A DNA stretch of 64,000 nucleotides, taken from Obelidium mucronatum. Lineage: Eukaryota; Chytridiomycota; Chytridiomycetes; Chytridiales; Chytriomycetaceae. The stretch spans positions 124,001 to 188,000 of the forward strand of contig JAIVFH010000031.1 in assembly GCA_025765595.1 (NCBI GenBank), written 5' to 3'. The notes beneath the pieces were generated by a model. The model saw only the letters and a list, made by a program, of their open reading frames with translations. It did no database searches and was not told the DNA's origin. Below are positions 1-10,469 of the stretch, piece after piece. Numbering within the stretch: position 1 is the first letter of the stretch; each line of letters starts with the position of its first letter. Both the position numbers and the translations under genes were made by a program.

Positions 1-37
1 CACAATTTTTTCTGCTTCGCTTGGCGAAAACGGAAGA

Positions 38-2338
38 ATGCCCCACAATGCAGTTGGCCGACGGGTGACTGGCTTTGGCAGCGCGGCCGACGCCGACGCC
101 GACGCGCACCGGCGCGCCAGCACGGGCGGGGCGGCGCTCGAGCGCGAGTTGGCGCGTCCGAGTCCGAGCAGTCCGGGCCACGGCAGCCAAAGCACGCCCG
201 TGCTCTCGCTCTCGCTGGGCGCCGCCGCCGCCGCCGCCGCGCGAAAGCCGAAGCCGATTCTGCGCGTCGCCGTGGCCACGGGCCCGCCGCGCAACTACCG
301 CCACTCGTCGCCGGTGCGCTCTTGCGTTCTTTCTTTCTTTCTTTGTTTCTTGTGCGAACCACAACACAACACAACACAAACTGAAACACAACACAGGTGC
401 GCGACATGCGGCCGCCGTCGCCGTCGCTGTCGCTGTCGCTCGGCCTGGGCATGTCGCTGGGCGCCCTGAGCCGCAGCGCGTCGCTCTCCGCCAAGAAGAA
501 GAAGGACAAGGACGACCACTCGCGCTCGTCCAGCGTGTCCAGCGTCTCGTCCGTCTCGAGCAGTCCGCCGTCGCCAGTGCAGAAGCCGTTCTCGGTGCGC
601 GCCCTGAAGGTACGTCGAGGAATACTCACTCATTGTGACACACAGTGTGCTTACGCAACGTGCTTCGCAGGGAATACACTTCAATAAAGTTCTCGAGCAT
701 GTGTGCGTATATACTCCCGAAGAAACTCCGCTGTCTATTTTGCTCTCTGAGAAATACGCCGTTGTATCGTCGTCTCCTTCAAATTCCGCAACCAGTTCTC
801 CGGCAGTATCCCCCTTTGGATCTACCAACGCTCTACCGCCGTCGCAACTTAAAACATCAAGTCCAAATAAGCAGCAGTTTGATTCAAATGACCAAATGTT
901 CAATGTGGTTGAAAAGCCACCAATCCTACCTCAAACATCACCAGCAACGTCTCCACGCTCCATGTCACGGCAGCACCATAACAACAATCAGCACCTGCCT
1001 CCTCGAAACGCGTCAACGGCCAATCCTCTTCAAGTCTGGTCCATTCTCTCAAAGACCACACCCTCTCCATTCACTCAGCAGATTCTTGGACCATGTGCCA
1101 ATATTGCTCTCGAATCAATTTGCGTTTCGCAAAGCGCTTCCTCCCCTGTTCGTGCCAGTTTGCTTCTAACTGTCCTAGTGAGAAATTTACACTTTGTGAA
1201 GAAAGTGCAGTGCGTTTACACCACGGACGCTTGGCAGACTGTGATGTGGACGGAAATTGGAATATTTGTGACTGCTTTGGACGGAGTTGATCGTTTTCGG
1301 GTTGAAATGGGGATTCCAAGCAACGACCAAACCAACACGCAAACTTGCGGCAATGGAGACGCAATGAATATTGATGAAACCAGTCCTCTTGACACTCAGC
1401 CACCCCGTAACGGCCTCCAATCTCTTAATCTACAACAACCAGCATCGACAGGCAGACAGCACGTTGTTACTGTGGAGTTTGCAGTGAAGTGCCTAATGGG
1501 AAGTGGAGATGGTTGCTGGGAAGTTTGGGACAATCGCAACAAATTGAACCACGTTGTCGTTTTGGAAAGAAGCAGTAGCATTACGACCACAAACATGACT
1601 CCACAAAAGCTTCATCACGGATCTCAAACTAGCAACAGCAGCACATATACTATATTCAACACAGTTGGAAACTGTTATCAACAGCAACACCACCAAACCC
1701 CTGACAGTGCTGTAGATATTGATTCACCAACGCATTTCTCTTCTACCCCAACTCTATCAAGCTTGGCATCACAAACAGGAAATAGTAACCAGCGCAGCCA
1801 TCAAAACCATCATCAACACCATTTCCACCAGTACAACCACAGTTATCAGCAAATTGACGACCACCAGCAACAAACGAGCGCAGCAGCGAAAAGGCGAGCA
1901 GCAGCAGTTGCAGCCCGCACTGCTCAGGCTATGGCTTTGGAAGCACAGCAAATTGAACAAGAGTTTACAAGACGGCGAAAGATGAGTCTCGAAGCATCTG
2001 CCGCAGTCGCCTCCGAATCTCATACAAGTCAAGAATCACCCCGAAATGCAAGCTCCCCATATCACGGCTCCAATACTGGAGGCGGTTTTAAGATTGCAGA
2101 CATGTCGACTACCATGCTTTCTGTCCTGTCACCGACAGGAGGTATAATTTCGCCTGGTGGTTCAAGTCCTCGAAGTGTAGTTTTACGGAAGCCTATAGGG
2201 AGCGCGTTGTTGTATGCGCAAAGTCCAACATCGAGTTTGGAAGCTATTATCACAAAGCAACAGCAAGTGCTGCACGGCGTTGGTACGGCTGGTATAATTG
2301 GGACTGATAATGACAAAATGACGGGCGATTTGCTTTGA
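38..2338 (+). CDS. PP1 glycogen-targeting regulatory subunit (CBM21 domain)
   Basis: Exons 38-313, 397-609 and 671-2338 join in phase to give 718 aa. The first residues after intron 2 form a KGIHF motif followed by LEHV, which fits the RVxF-type PP1 docking motif and its usual LExV extension. A CBM21 carbohydrate-binding domain follows (roughly residues 310-450), recognised by its VRNLHFVKKVQ strand, a W-x-T strand and the closing WEVWDNRNKLN segment. Proteins of this family (yeast Gac1/Pig1, animal PPP1R3) tether protein phosphatase 1 to glycogen and promote dephosphorylation of glycogen synthase. The rest is Ser/Gln/His-rich low complexity. The first two exons are strongly GC-rich, unlike exon 3. 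The N-terminal start is the first in-frame ATG and is the least certain part. Confidence 0.8.
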
Positions 2339-2382
2339 ATAATGAATGTATTTACTTTTATTTAAATATTATTTTTTAATTG

Positions 2383-2424
<42 letters not shown>
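2383..2424. repeat. A42 homopolymer
   Basis: There are forty-two consecutive A on the plus strand, ending 11 bp before the start codon of the CRAL-TRIO gene and 45 bp after the stop of the upstream gene. It may belong to the 3' end of the first gene, the leader of the second, or both. The length in an assembly may not be exact. Confidence 0.9.
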
Positions 2425-2426
<2 letters not shown>

Positions 2427-2435
2427 TAACTCGAA

Positions 2436-3330
2436 ATGGATCAAGTCTTTCTGAGTTCGGAAAGCGACTTTGCGATTGCACTTGCAGCACTCAAGACAAG
2501 AGTGGCAGCCAACGCTGAAACATCAAGTGCAAACATTTCGGAATCTTTGTTGAAGAGAACTCTTTGGGCAAAGCACAATGACCTCAAATCCAGCGAATCC
2601 CTGCTGGTTGCATACGCACACTGGCACATGAAAAACCTTGGATCATCAAGTGCCAGACTCAATATAAAGCACGTCCACGCCTTTTTGTTGACGTCGATTC
2701 TTCAAGTCTTGCCGACCAAAGATCGAGATGGGCTTCCAATGGTGTTTATGAAACCCAATGAATATTTTCCGGCGGAAGTCCCGTGGCAACAGTGTGTGTG
2801 TGCCTTGGTGTATTTATTGGAGGTGTTGACGGGTCAAGATGAAACGGCAGCAAAGTATGGGTTTACTTTTGTGTGTGACATGAAAAATTGGGGCTGGCAA
2901 AACTTTGGTGAAACGTGATTTTTGTGCCAGCCACCACTTTTGTACTGAACGTGTGTCTCTCTCAACAACAACAACAACGGAAAAAAAAACAGGACTATCG
3001 TATGCAAGTCAATTCTTTGCTGTCCTCTCTGGTCGCTTCCCCGTGCGAATTCGAAAGTTTGTTCTTGTAAACCCACCAACAATCTTCCCAATGGTTTGGA
3101 AGTTGATTAAACCCATGATGTCGGCGGATTTGGCATCAAAGTTCCAGTTTGCAACGAGTGGTACTGTTGGAAGTTTAATTGAACTCAAGAACTTGCCAGT
3201 GGATCTGGGTGGACAGTTTGTTTTGGAGAGTATGGCAGATTTCGTGAAGGAACGGTATGAAAAGGAAGGATTTGAATATGTTGTAATTGATTTGGGTACT
3301 GTGAAGTGGGACACGTACAAGTCCCTATAA
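2436..3330 (+). CDS. CRAL-TRIO (Sec14-like) lipid-binding protein
   Basis: Exons 2436-2907 and 2993-3330 join in phase 1 to give 269 aa. The second exon supplies the signature part of the CRAL-TRIO fold: a Gly-Leu-Ser segment, then PVRIRKFVLVNPPTIF, then the WKLIKPMMS helix. This matches the strand and gate region of Sec14/clavesin/alpha-TTP proteins, which shuttle phosphoinositides or other small lipids between membranes. The N-terminal third is helical and poorly conserved and shows no clear CRAL-TRIO-N motif. The ligand cannot be inferred. The start ATG follows an A42 tract by 11 bp. The gene is convergent with the TyrRS gene, with about 257 bp of shared 3' sequence in which I see no gene. 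Confidence 0.8.
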
Positions 3331-3587
3331 GTTTTTCTTTCTCTTTTTTTATTATTTTATTTTATTATGTTTTTTTATGAAACAGACACAATGGTGTATT
3401 TACTTTTGCCTGATCTCAATAACACAATAGATCCATCTATTGAATGTTCATCTTTTAGAACGATGGTTGCTTCACTGGTCACCTTGGTGTTGTTTAAGTA
3501 TAGTCCACCACTGGCAATGAGTTTCCGAGCAGCACCTTTGCAAAAATTAATTTTAAATTTAAAAAAATGCGGAAGCTAAAAACGTTT

Positions 3588-5247
3588 CTAAACAAAAGAC
3601 ATACTGATGGATTTTGTGACTCCGGCAATGGTGGCGACTTGACATATGCTACCTCCAAAAACTTGGTCTTGGGCCAGAGTGACTAACCGATTGTCGCCCT
3701 CAAAAGCATCCAAAATATCTTTAGAGGAAAGGGGAGAAGAAATTTTGTCCGAGTCATAGAGAAGTTCTGATTTGACTTGGCTCTTTTTGGCGAATTCAGC
3801 TGTATTCCGATAAAACAGGTTCAGCAAAAACTAAAACAGAAAAAAGCCACAAGAAAAGGGAAGGCGCCTACATCCATGAACAAGGTGAGTTACTTCGTAT
3901 GCGAGAGTGCGTTGAGGCAAATGCAGATGGGGATTTTTCTGGGGGAAAAAAAAGGGGGATTGTTTAATGAGTGATTTGTGAGAAATCTAATTCTTACTTC
4001 ATGCTTCTCCATGAGTAATTCAATGGATTCTTTTGACATGAAGGTAAAGAATTTCAGATATCTTTCAACTTCGGAGTCTGGGGTGCGACGAAAAAACTGG
4101 ATGAGATGATGTGAGCAAGAGGGACCAAGAAAGCAGGGGATACAGGAATCAAACCTGATAAAAATCAAATGGAGACACCATATCTTTGTCCATCCAAATT
4201 GCATTCCCAGCACTCTTTCCAAACTTTTCCCCACTTGCAGTCGTCACAAGTGGAAACGTTAATCCAAAAGAAACATCGTCGTCTTCCTCCTCTGATGCTA
4301 CAGAGTTTGCAGAGCGCATTTTCCGAATTAAATCAATTCCAGCAGTGATGTTTCCCCACTGATCACTCCCGCCAATCTGAACCGACACACCGTGATGTTT
4401 GTTGAGGTATTGGAAATCATAGCCTTGAAGCAGTTGATACGTGAATTCGGTGAAACTGATTCCATCGGGTGCATCCAAACGAGACTTGACACTGTATTTT
4501 TTTTTTCCACAAGACAGTTCAATTTTCAAAAAAAAAAAAAAAAAAAAGATGCCTCATTCCCAACCAACAAACCTGTCTTTTGCCAACATTTGAGAAACAC
4601 GCGCAAATCTTCCAACAGAGCCCATAAAGTCCAGTAAAGAAAACTGATGGAACCAATCATAATTATCCAAGACTTTAACGCGTTCCAGCGCTGATACAAG
4701 AGTTCCAGAATTCGATGAAGCAGAAGACTCATTCCAGCGAATCAATGGATGATCGTGTCGCTTCATTGTCGAGATCGAATTGCGAAAGATGTTTTCCAAT
4801 TGTATACGAATCAGTCGAGAGTTATGGATAATCTGCTTCCTTGGAAGAACGTTGCGCTCCGAGGATCGACCTGATGGATCACCGATGGAGGCAGTGGCAC
4901 CTCCAATCTGTTCAAGATGATAAAGCACAGGCGATGAGGATGAGGGGAGGGGAAAAAATGAAAACACACCAGAGCAATTGGTTGATGGCCACGAGCAGCA
5001 AAGTGAATTAGAGCAACGATTGTCAATAGATTTCCCACATGCAGCGATTGTGCTGTGGGGTCGAAGCCAGCATATACAGCAGTTGGCTTTGACGCCAAGT
5101 GAGAATCGAGAGATGGACTGCCAGCAAGATGAGTATGCATTCACAGAAAAATGCAACTTACCGCGTGATTTGGTGCAAGAGCCCACGCCATTTCAGAGTA
5201 TCGATTGGCGAAGGTGATGCGGACGTCGAGAAAGCCCTTCTCAACAT
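3588..5247 (-). CDS. MSY1: Mitochondrial tyrosyl-tRNA synthetase
   Basis: Seven exons on the minus strand (5247-5162, 5117-4970, 4907-4573, 4491-4155, 4096-3998, 3938-3872, 3799-3588) give 427 aa. The start [11 protein letters not shown] is Arg/Ser-rich like a mitochondrial presequence. Class I landmarks are [15 protein letters not shown] (HIGH equivalent, residues 55-58), [24 protein letters not shown] and EKFGKSAGN (KMSKS equivalent, near 277). [11 protein letters not shown] leads into the C-terminal S4-like region. The organelle assignment rests on the bacterial-type sequence and the leader. The enzyme charges tRNA-Tyr for mitochondrial translation. Its start codon lies 38 bp from that of the divergent cactin gene. 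Confidence 0.93.
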
Positions 5248-5285
5248 TTCTCTATAATTCTTTTATTTATTAACTACAGCAAAGA

Positions 5286-7600
5286 ATGGGATCGGACAAA
5301 AAGTCAAAGAAGGACAAGAAGAAGAAGGATAAGAAGAAGAAACATTCAAGGCATTCGTCAGACAGCGGTTCGGATTCTGATTCGGACAGCCACTTGCGCA
5401 AGAAGCAGAAACGGCGAGAGGAGAAGGAGGTAAATACTTTATAACACGATATCCACATGTGCTCACACATAGCCAAACAGTTGCTCAAGCAAGAGCTACA
5501 TGTCCAGAAAGAGGCACATCTGGCAGAGCAGATGGCTGCTCAGCTGGGCTATTCAAACACAGACAATCCCTTCGGAGACCAGAAGCTTCACCAAAAGTTT
5601 GTTTGGGTCAAAAAGAGGGAGAAGGAAATGAAAGCGGGAATTTCGCGTGAAGAAAGAATGCAGCGCGATGCTGAAAAGAAGGGCGAAGTTGAGGTGAAGT
5701 TCGTCTGGACTGCGCACATGCAAAACTCATTACCCGCTCTTTTGCACAGATTGAGCTCGAGCGCTTGAAGGCACTGAGAAACCAACGAGAATTAGATCTG
5801 CAACTGAGAGAACAGGAAGCCGCCCGACTAAGGAGAGAACAGGACCGCGAAGCCCTTGGTGATTGGGAGCGCAGGGAAGACAACTTCCATTGGCAACAAG
5901 CAAAAACTCGGTTAGTTTGCTTTTCAGAACTCATTGCTTGTGGCTTTGTACTCAATCGTTTTTCCTAGTGCCAAAATCAGAATTTCGGAAGGTCGAGCAA
6001 AGCCAATTGACTTACTGGCAATCAATGTATCGCTTGCATCCGATACCGAACTTGCACAGGAATTCAATGCATTAGGGTTTGAAATGGATACGGATGAGCC
6101 TTACCTGATTTTTGCAAATCTGAATCTGTCAGAAGTCCAAGATCTCCACAAGGACATTCGTCTGTATATGGAACTTGAAACGCGGGCTGAGAACAAGCCA
6201 TTTTGGGAAAGTTTGCTGATTGTTTGCGATGCTGAATTGGGTCGATTGGAACGTGTGCGAGATGAATCAAAAGGAACGATACCAAAATTATCTAAACATG
6301 AGATTGGCGTGCAGGAAGATATCACTTCGATGTTGGCTGGAAAATCGTATGCACAACTGCAAACTATTCAGACTCAGGTGGAAACCAGGCTGTCTGGTGA
6401 ATCGGGCCCCGTGGATGTCGAATTCTGGGAAGCCGTTATGAAAGGCTTGGTTGTTTGGAAAGCGAAGGCAAAATTGAAGGATATGCACAAGCAGTTTTTG
6501 GAGATTCGTTTGGGGCATTTGAGAGAGGAAGCCGCCTCTGGATCTGCACCTGCAACTTACACCGCGCCTGCATACATGAAGAAACCCCCTACCTCTACAG
6601 CTACTGACTCTTCGTCATCCGATGTGAAAGCGACGGTGAAACTGGGTCGATCCCTTCTCGTAGGATCTTCATCTTTGGCTGCGAAAGAAGCGGCAGAAAA
6701 GGCAGCCAAGGCCTTGAAAGAGATGGAATCAGTTTCTGCTGCTCGTGGTGCATGGGATGAAGATTCGAATGTTATATTGCGTGGTGAAGATGGGTTTGTA
6801 GAAAAGTATGACCCAAGCATGAGTCCTTTGATTACAGATGACTTAATGCGCGAAGATCGAGCATTTGATTTGCTGGATGAGGATGAAGATTATGAGGAGC
6901 TTGTAAGAATCTGGATGATTTGGAAGCTTTGATTGTTAACTGTTTTTTAGATGAACCGTCGTCGGGCGATCTTGGAAGAGCTGTCTCGCGCAGCAGAAGC
7001 GGCAGCCGCAACTACAAGCGCAGCATCCTCTGCTGCTAAAAAGGATGATGCACCAGCTTCTGTTTTGGAGGCTGCCTTCATAAAAAGCGCAGCTGATGAA
7101 ATGGAAGATGATGAGGAGGCCTTTATGGAAGAAGCAAAACTGGCGGGGCTGGATAAAACAACATATCTCTGGCAAGACAAATACCGTCCCCGTAAACCTC
7201 GGTTCTTCAACCGTGTCCATACTGGATATGAATGGAACAAATACAATCAAACCCACTACGACAGTGACAATCCTCCACCAAAGGTATCGGTTTTTTTTGC
7301 TCCAAATCCAATAATTTCTTTCTAACAGAAGCCAAGGTTGTTCAAGGTTACAAGTTCAATATTTTCTACCCAGACTTAATTGATAAGAACAAGACACCAA
7401 CGTACAAGATTGTTCGAGATGCTGGATACCCGGATACGGTAGTACTTAGGTTCATTGCGTCTGCTCCTTATGAAGATATTGCATTCCGAATTGTTAACAA
7501 GGAGTGGGAGTACAGTCACAAGAATGGATTCCGTTCGTCGTTTGATCGCGGAGTGTTACAGCTACATTTCCACTTTAAAAGACAGTTCTATCGGAGGTAG
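5286..7600 (+). CDS. Cactin
   Basis: Exons 5286-5429, 5481-5693, 5750-5910, 5969-6902, 6951-7283 and 7337-7600 give 682 aa. The protein starts with a Lys/Ser/Asp-rich basic stretch, followed by coiled-coil Glu/Arg-rich helices, FHWQQAKTR and GRAKPIDLLA (mid domain). The highly conserved C-terminal cactin domain is about residues 565-682, with GYKFNIFYPDLIDK, PYEDIAFRIVNKEWEYS and a terminal FYRR. Cactin homologues act in pre-mRNA splicing (S. pombe Cay1, human CACTIN) and, in animals, bind IkB/Cactus. Here a nuclear splicing role is the reasonable inference. Its stop codon lies 20 bp from that of the convergent PIG-U gene. Confidence 0.93.
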
Positions 7601-7620
7601 TGAAGAGAATAAAGTCACTT

Positions 7621-9046
7621 TTACTTTTGAATTAACTCGACCCGTTTCTTTCGCAACACTACACCCTCACCACGCTCCCATTCACGCCTCAACATGGAAC
7701 CAATCAAATCCCCGAGCAGCAAAACTTGCCCAACTCCAACTACGAGTGTGATTGCATAGAAAAAGTTAGCATTTCCACTTCCTGCATAAATCCAAAGGTT
7801 GTAAAACAAGGGGAGCAGAATACACGCAACAAGACCCAAATAGGTCGTAAGATACAGATTTTTCATGTCTAAATTGTAACCGTTAGACATAGACAAAAGG
7901 CAGAAGGGAACTTGCATTTAAAGAGTTCTTGATGGATAAACACAAAAGGAATGTAGAGGGCGATGTCTCCAAAAGACGGGTATGATTTAAAAGCAGCAGT
8001 GATGATGCAAAACAAAGTCACAACAAACAGAGGTTGGTCACTGTTGTGCATTACAGTTAGTTCGCAAAACACGTTAACAATTTGGACCCACAAAAACTTG
8101 ACTGTCAGCGGAACACAGAAAGCAACGACAAAGACTTGAAAAACGAGCAAGAAAAACAGACGGAACTGGTCAAACATTTCAATGAAAATATACCAAGAAA
8201 GTCCAATGTTGGGAGTCAAATCTGGAACCAAAATTAAAGTTCCATAAGTGGCTTCAATAAAATTCCAAGAACCCATTAAAAGATTTGATATGCCAAGCCA
8301 TGAAAGCAGCAAGACCGACATAAGGGAGAGACACGAGAGGGTTGTCTTGATTGGATGCGAACCGTGCTTTTTGGAGAGGAGCACAGCAATGGGAAGCACC
8401 AACATGACAGGATAGAGGGTCATGTACGAAGCCAGAGAAAGAAAGAGCAATGACAGGACCCTGTTTCCCTTTGTCGCGTAAAACACTGCCGCAATCACGC
8501 ATAGGGAATTGAGGGGCAAGGTTGCTTTTCCCAAACACGTCAAGAGTGAGAGCGGATTCAGCAGAAATGCCGCTGCTACAAACAACGGATTCAAATCGCT
8601 ATCAAGCGGAGTCGTTTCATCGTCTTTGTCATGGAAGCGAACAAAGGTTCGGCGTTTTGCAATCTGGACCAGCATCAACGCACACAGTACGTCAACGGCG
8701 ATAAAAAAATACGGAACGATTTGTTCTGGAAGTACGTGAAAGAGTGCGAGGAGCAGTGGAGGCTGCGTTGCGATTTAGCAAACAACCAGAAGAGTTATGA
8801 CGGCTGCACCTGGTGGAATACACCGCCATCGTACGGATCAATGTTGTTGCGGAAGAGAAATACGCCCTCTTGCACTGGCATGAGGGTGTCAGTGTTGGCA
8901 GGTATGTGACTGCTTAAGAACTCACTGCGCTTGTACGATGTTACTGGCGTCGAAACTTCAATACGATTCGCAATTAGGGTCGTTAGGCCCGTATGTTGAA
9001 TGAGGGCAACCCGAAGAGCCACGCCCAAAAGAATGAGCACTTCCAT
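7621..9046 (-). CDS. GAB1: GPI transamidase subunit PIG-U (Gab1/Cdc91)
   Basis: Exons 9046-8926, 8874-8810, 8762-7916 and 7868-7621 give 426 aa, close to human PIG-U (435). The order of landmarks is as expected: an N-terminal hydrophobic segment, SYKR-MQEG, IDPYDGGVFHQ, then many membrane segments, FKSYPSFGDIALY near the C-terminus, and LWIYAGSGNANFFYAITL in the last exon. PIG-U is a multi-span ER subunit of the complex that attaches GPI anchors to proteins. Intron 3 (7915-7869) starts with GCAAGT and ends TTTAG, a GC-AG intron; only this choice restores phase and the family sequence. Intron 1 is 51 nt and has no in-frame stop. The neighbour 25 bp upstream is PIG-V, in the same pathway. Confidence 0.92.
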
Positions 9047-9071
9047 TTATGGTGTTTTATTTCACACAAAT

Positions 9072-10458
9072 TTAAGCAGGAGGATAGAAGAGGGAAAAAA
9101 GAACAACCCCTACAGCTCCGTATCCCACAAACCAGCCAAGAATAACTCTTCCGACAGAGTAATTTCTTAGACTTTGCCGCCCCAGCAGTATGCAATGCGC
9201 AAGATACCAATATACAACCGGCATAGACGTGAAAAAACGCGTTATCACTTGCACATGCATACAAAAAAGACAGTACAAAGTGAGAAATAAGCACAAGAAA
9301 ATGTGTGGCAAGGTGTTGAGAGAGTAAAACCCGGTTGACGATTGCTTGGCAACCTTCTTATCTTCCACCAAACCCAGCGTCAGAAACCGTCGAACATTGT
9401 TGTAAAAATACGATCGAATTGCTGCAAACGATGTTATAACCATGGGCGCTGCCAAGAGAAAGTTTGGGATCTGCGAGGGCGTCCAATACTGAAGGAATCC
9501 CACGTTCCTGATAAAAAAAAAGGATTAAATATGAGGACTCGCTTGTCGTATTAAACAAACCAATATTCCTTCTGAACAAACGAGTAGAGTAGTGGTAGAC
9601 TTCGCCGACACCATGGCCTGAGATTAGATACATCATGACAATAAGATGTATATCCATAGTATTGAAAAAATGCAAATCCAGATAGGACAATAGAACTTTG
9701 AACAATAGTTTGCATCAAAAGCTGGTTTGGAAAAATCAACATCTGTTTGACAAAAACAGAATGCACAAACCATTAAATTTAATTTTTTACACACTGATAT
9801 TGACTTCAGGTATTGGTACAGGAAGAAGCCGATAAAGACGATCGCGTTAGATCGCACGACACCGGCCAGCATCCAAGTTACAGAGGCCAACCAGTTGCGA
9901 TTTGATGAATGAAAGAGCATTCCAGAGAAAGATAGCATAGCAAATAAACTCTCGGTGTACCTTGATCAAGATCAAGGGGGTCAATACAAACATGAAACTG
10001 GTCAAAATATTCATGAGTTACATTGAAGACATAAACGCCGCCGATGGTGAGAAGCAAAAGAGAATTGCAGAAGCTCTTGCAAGATTGTGGTCTTTAAGAA
10101 CGACAACAGAGAGGCGATACAATACAGCAGCAGCAGCAATAAAGGCGATGTTGGATACACATAATCCAATGGCCACAATAAGGGAAGGGTTGCTGGAAGC
10201 GAGCAATGAAGCGATTCCTCTAGAGATCAACGGAAGACCGGGAAAGAACGCGTGGCTCTGCTCAAAGACGTATCCTCCATCCTGCGCAACACCCGCAAAG
10301 TAGACTGCATCCCAGGACACCAACCCAGGAAAAAGCGGTCCCAGTCCAATCAGCTCAGATGAAGAGTCGTATGCTACGAAGCCTGAAGTTCGCACAATGA
10401 GAGCCACTGCTAAAACCAGCCCTCGAGTTGCTGTTGCCGTCAATAAAACTTGGTTCAT
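9072..10458 (-). CDS. GPI18: GPI mannosyltransferase 2 (PIG-V/Gpi18)
   Basis: Exons 10458-10022, 9960-9795, 9742-9561 and 9507-9072 give 406 aa. Family landmarks are [15 protein letters not shown] with the catalytic-loop [46 protein letters not shown] and [10 protein letters not shown], then PNFLLAAPM. The enzyme is an ER multi-span dolichol-phosphate-mannose-dependent transferase adding the second mannose of the GPI core. The proposed start ATG is only 11 bp from the start codon of VPS13 on the other strand, so the two 5' leaders must overlap or be almost absent. A later start would shorten the first hydrophobic segment. Downstream, the PIG-U start codon follows this stop after 25 bp. Confidence 0.9.
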
Positions 10459-10469
10459 TTTTATTTCAA

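Noticed and set aside
2383..2424. A42 as the tail of a retroposed gene copy
   Set aside because: The gene before it has introns and no target-site duplication is visible, so a retroposition origin is not supported.
3800..3830. Alternative acceptor at 3831/3832 for the last TyrRS exon
   Set aside because: It breaks phase with the preceding exon; the acceptor before 3799 restores both frame and the family sequence.
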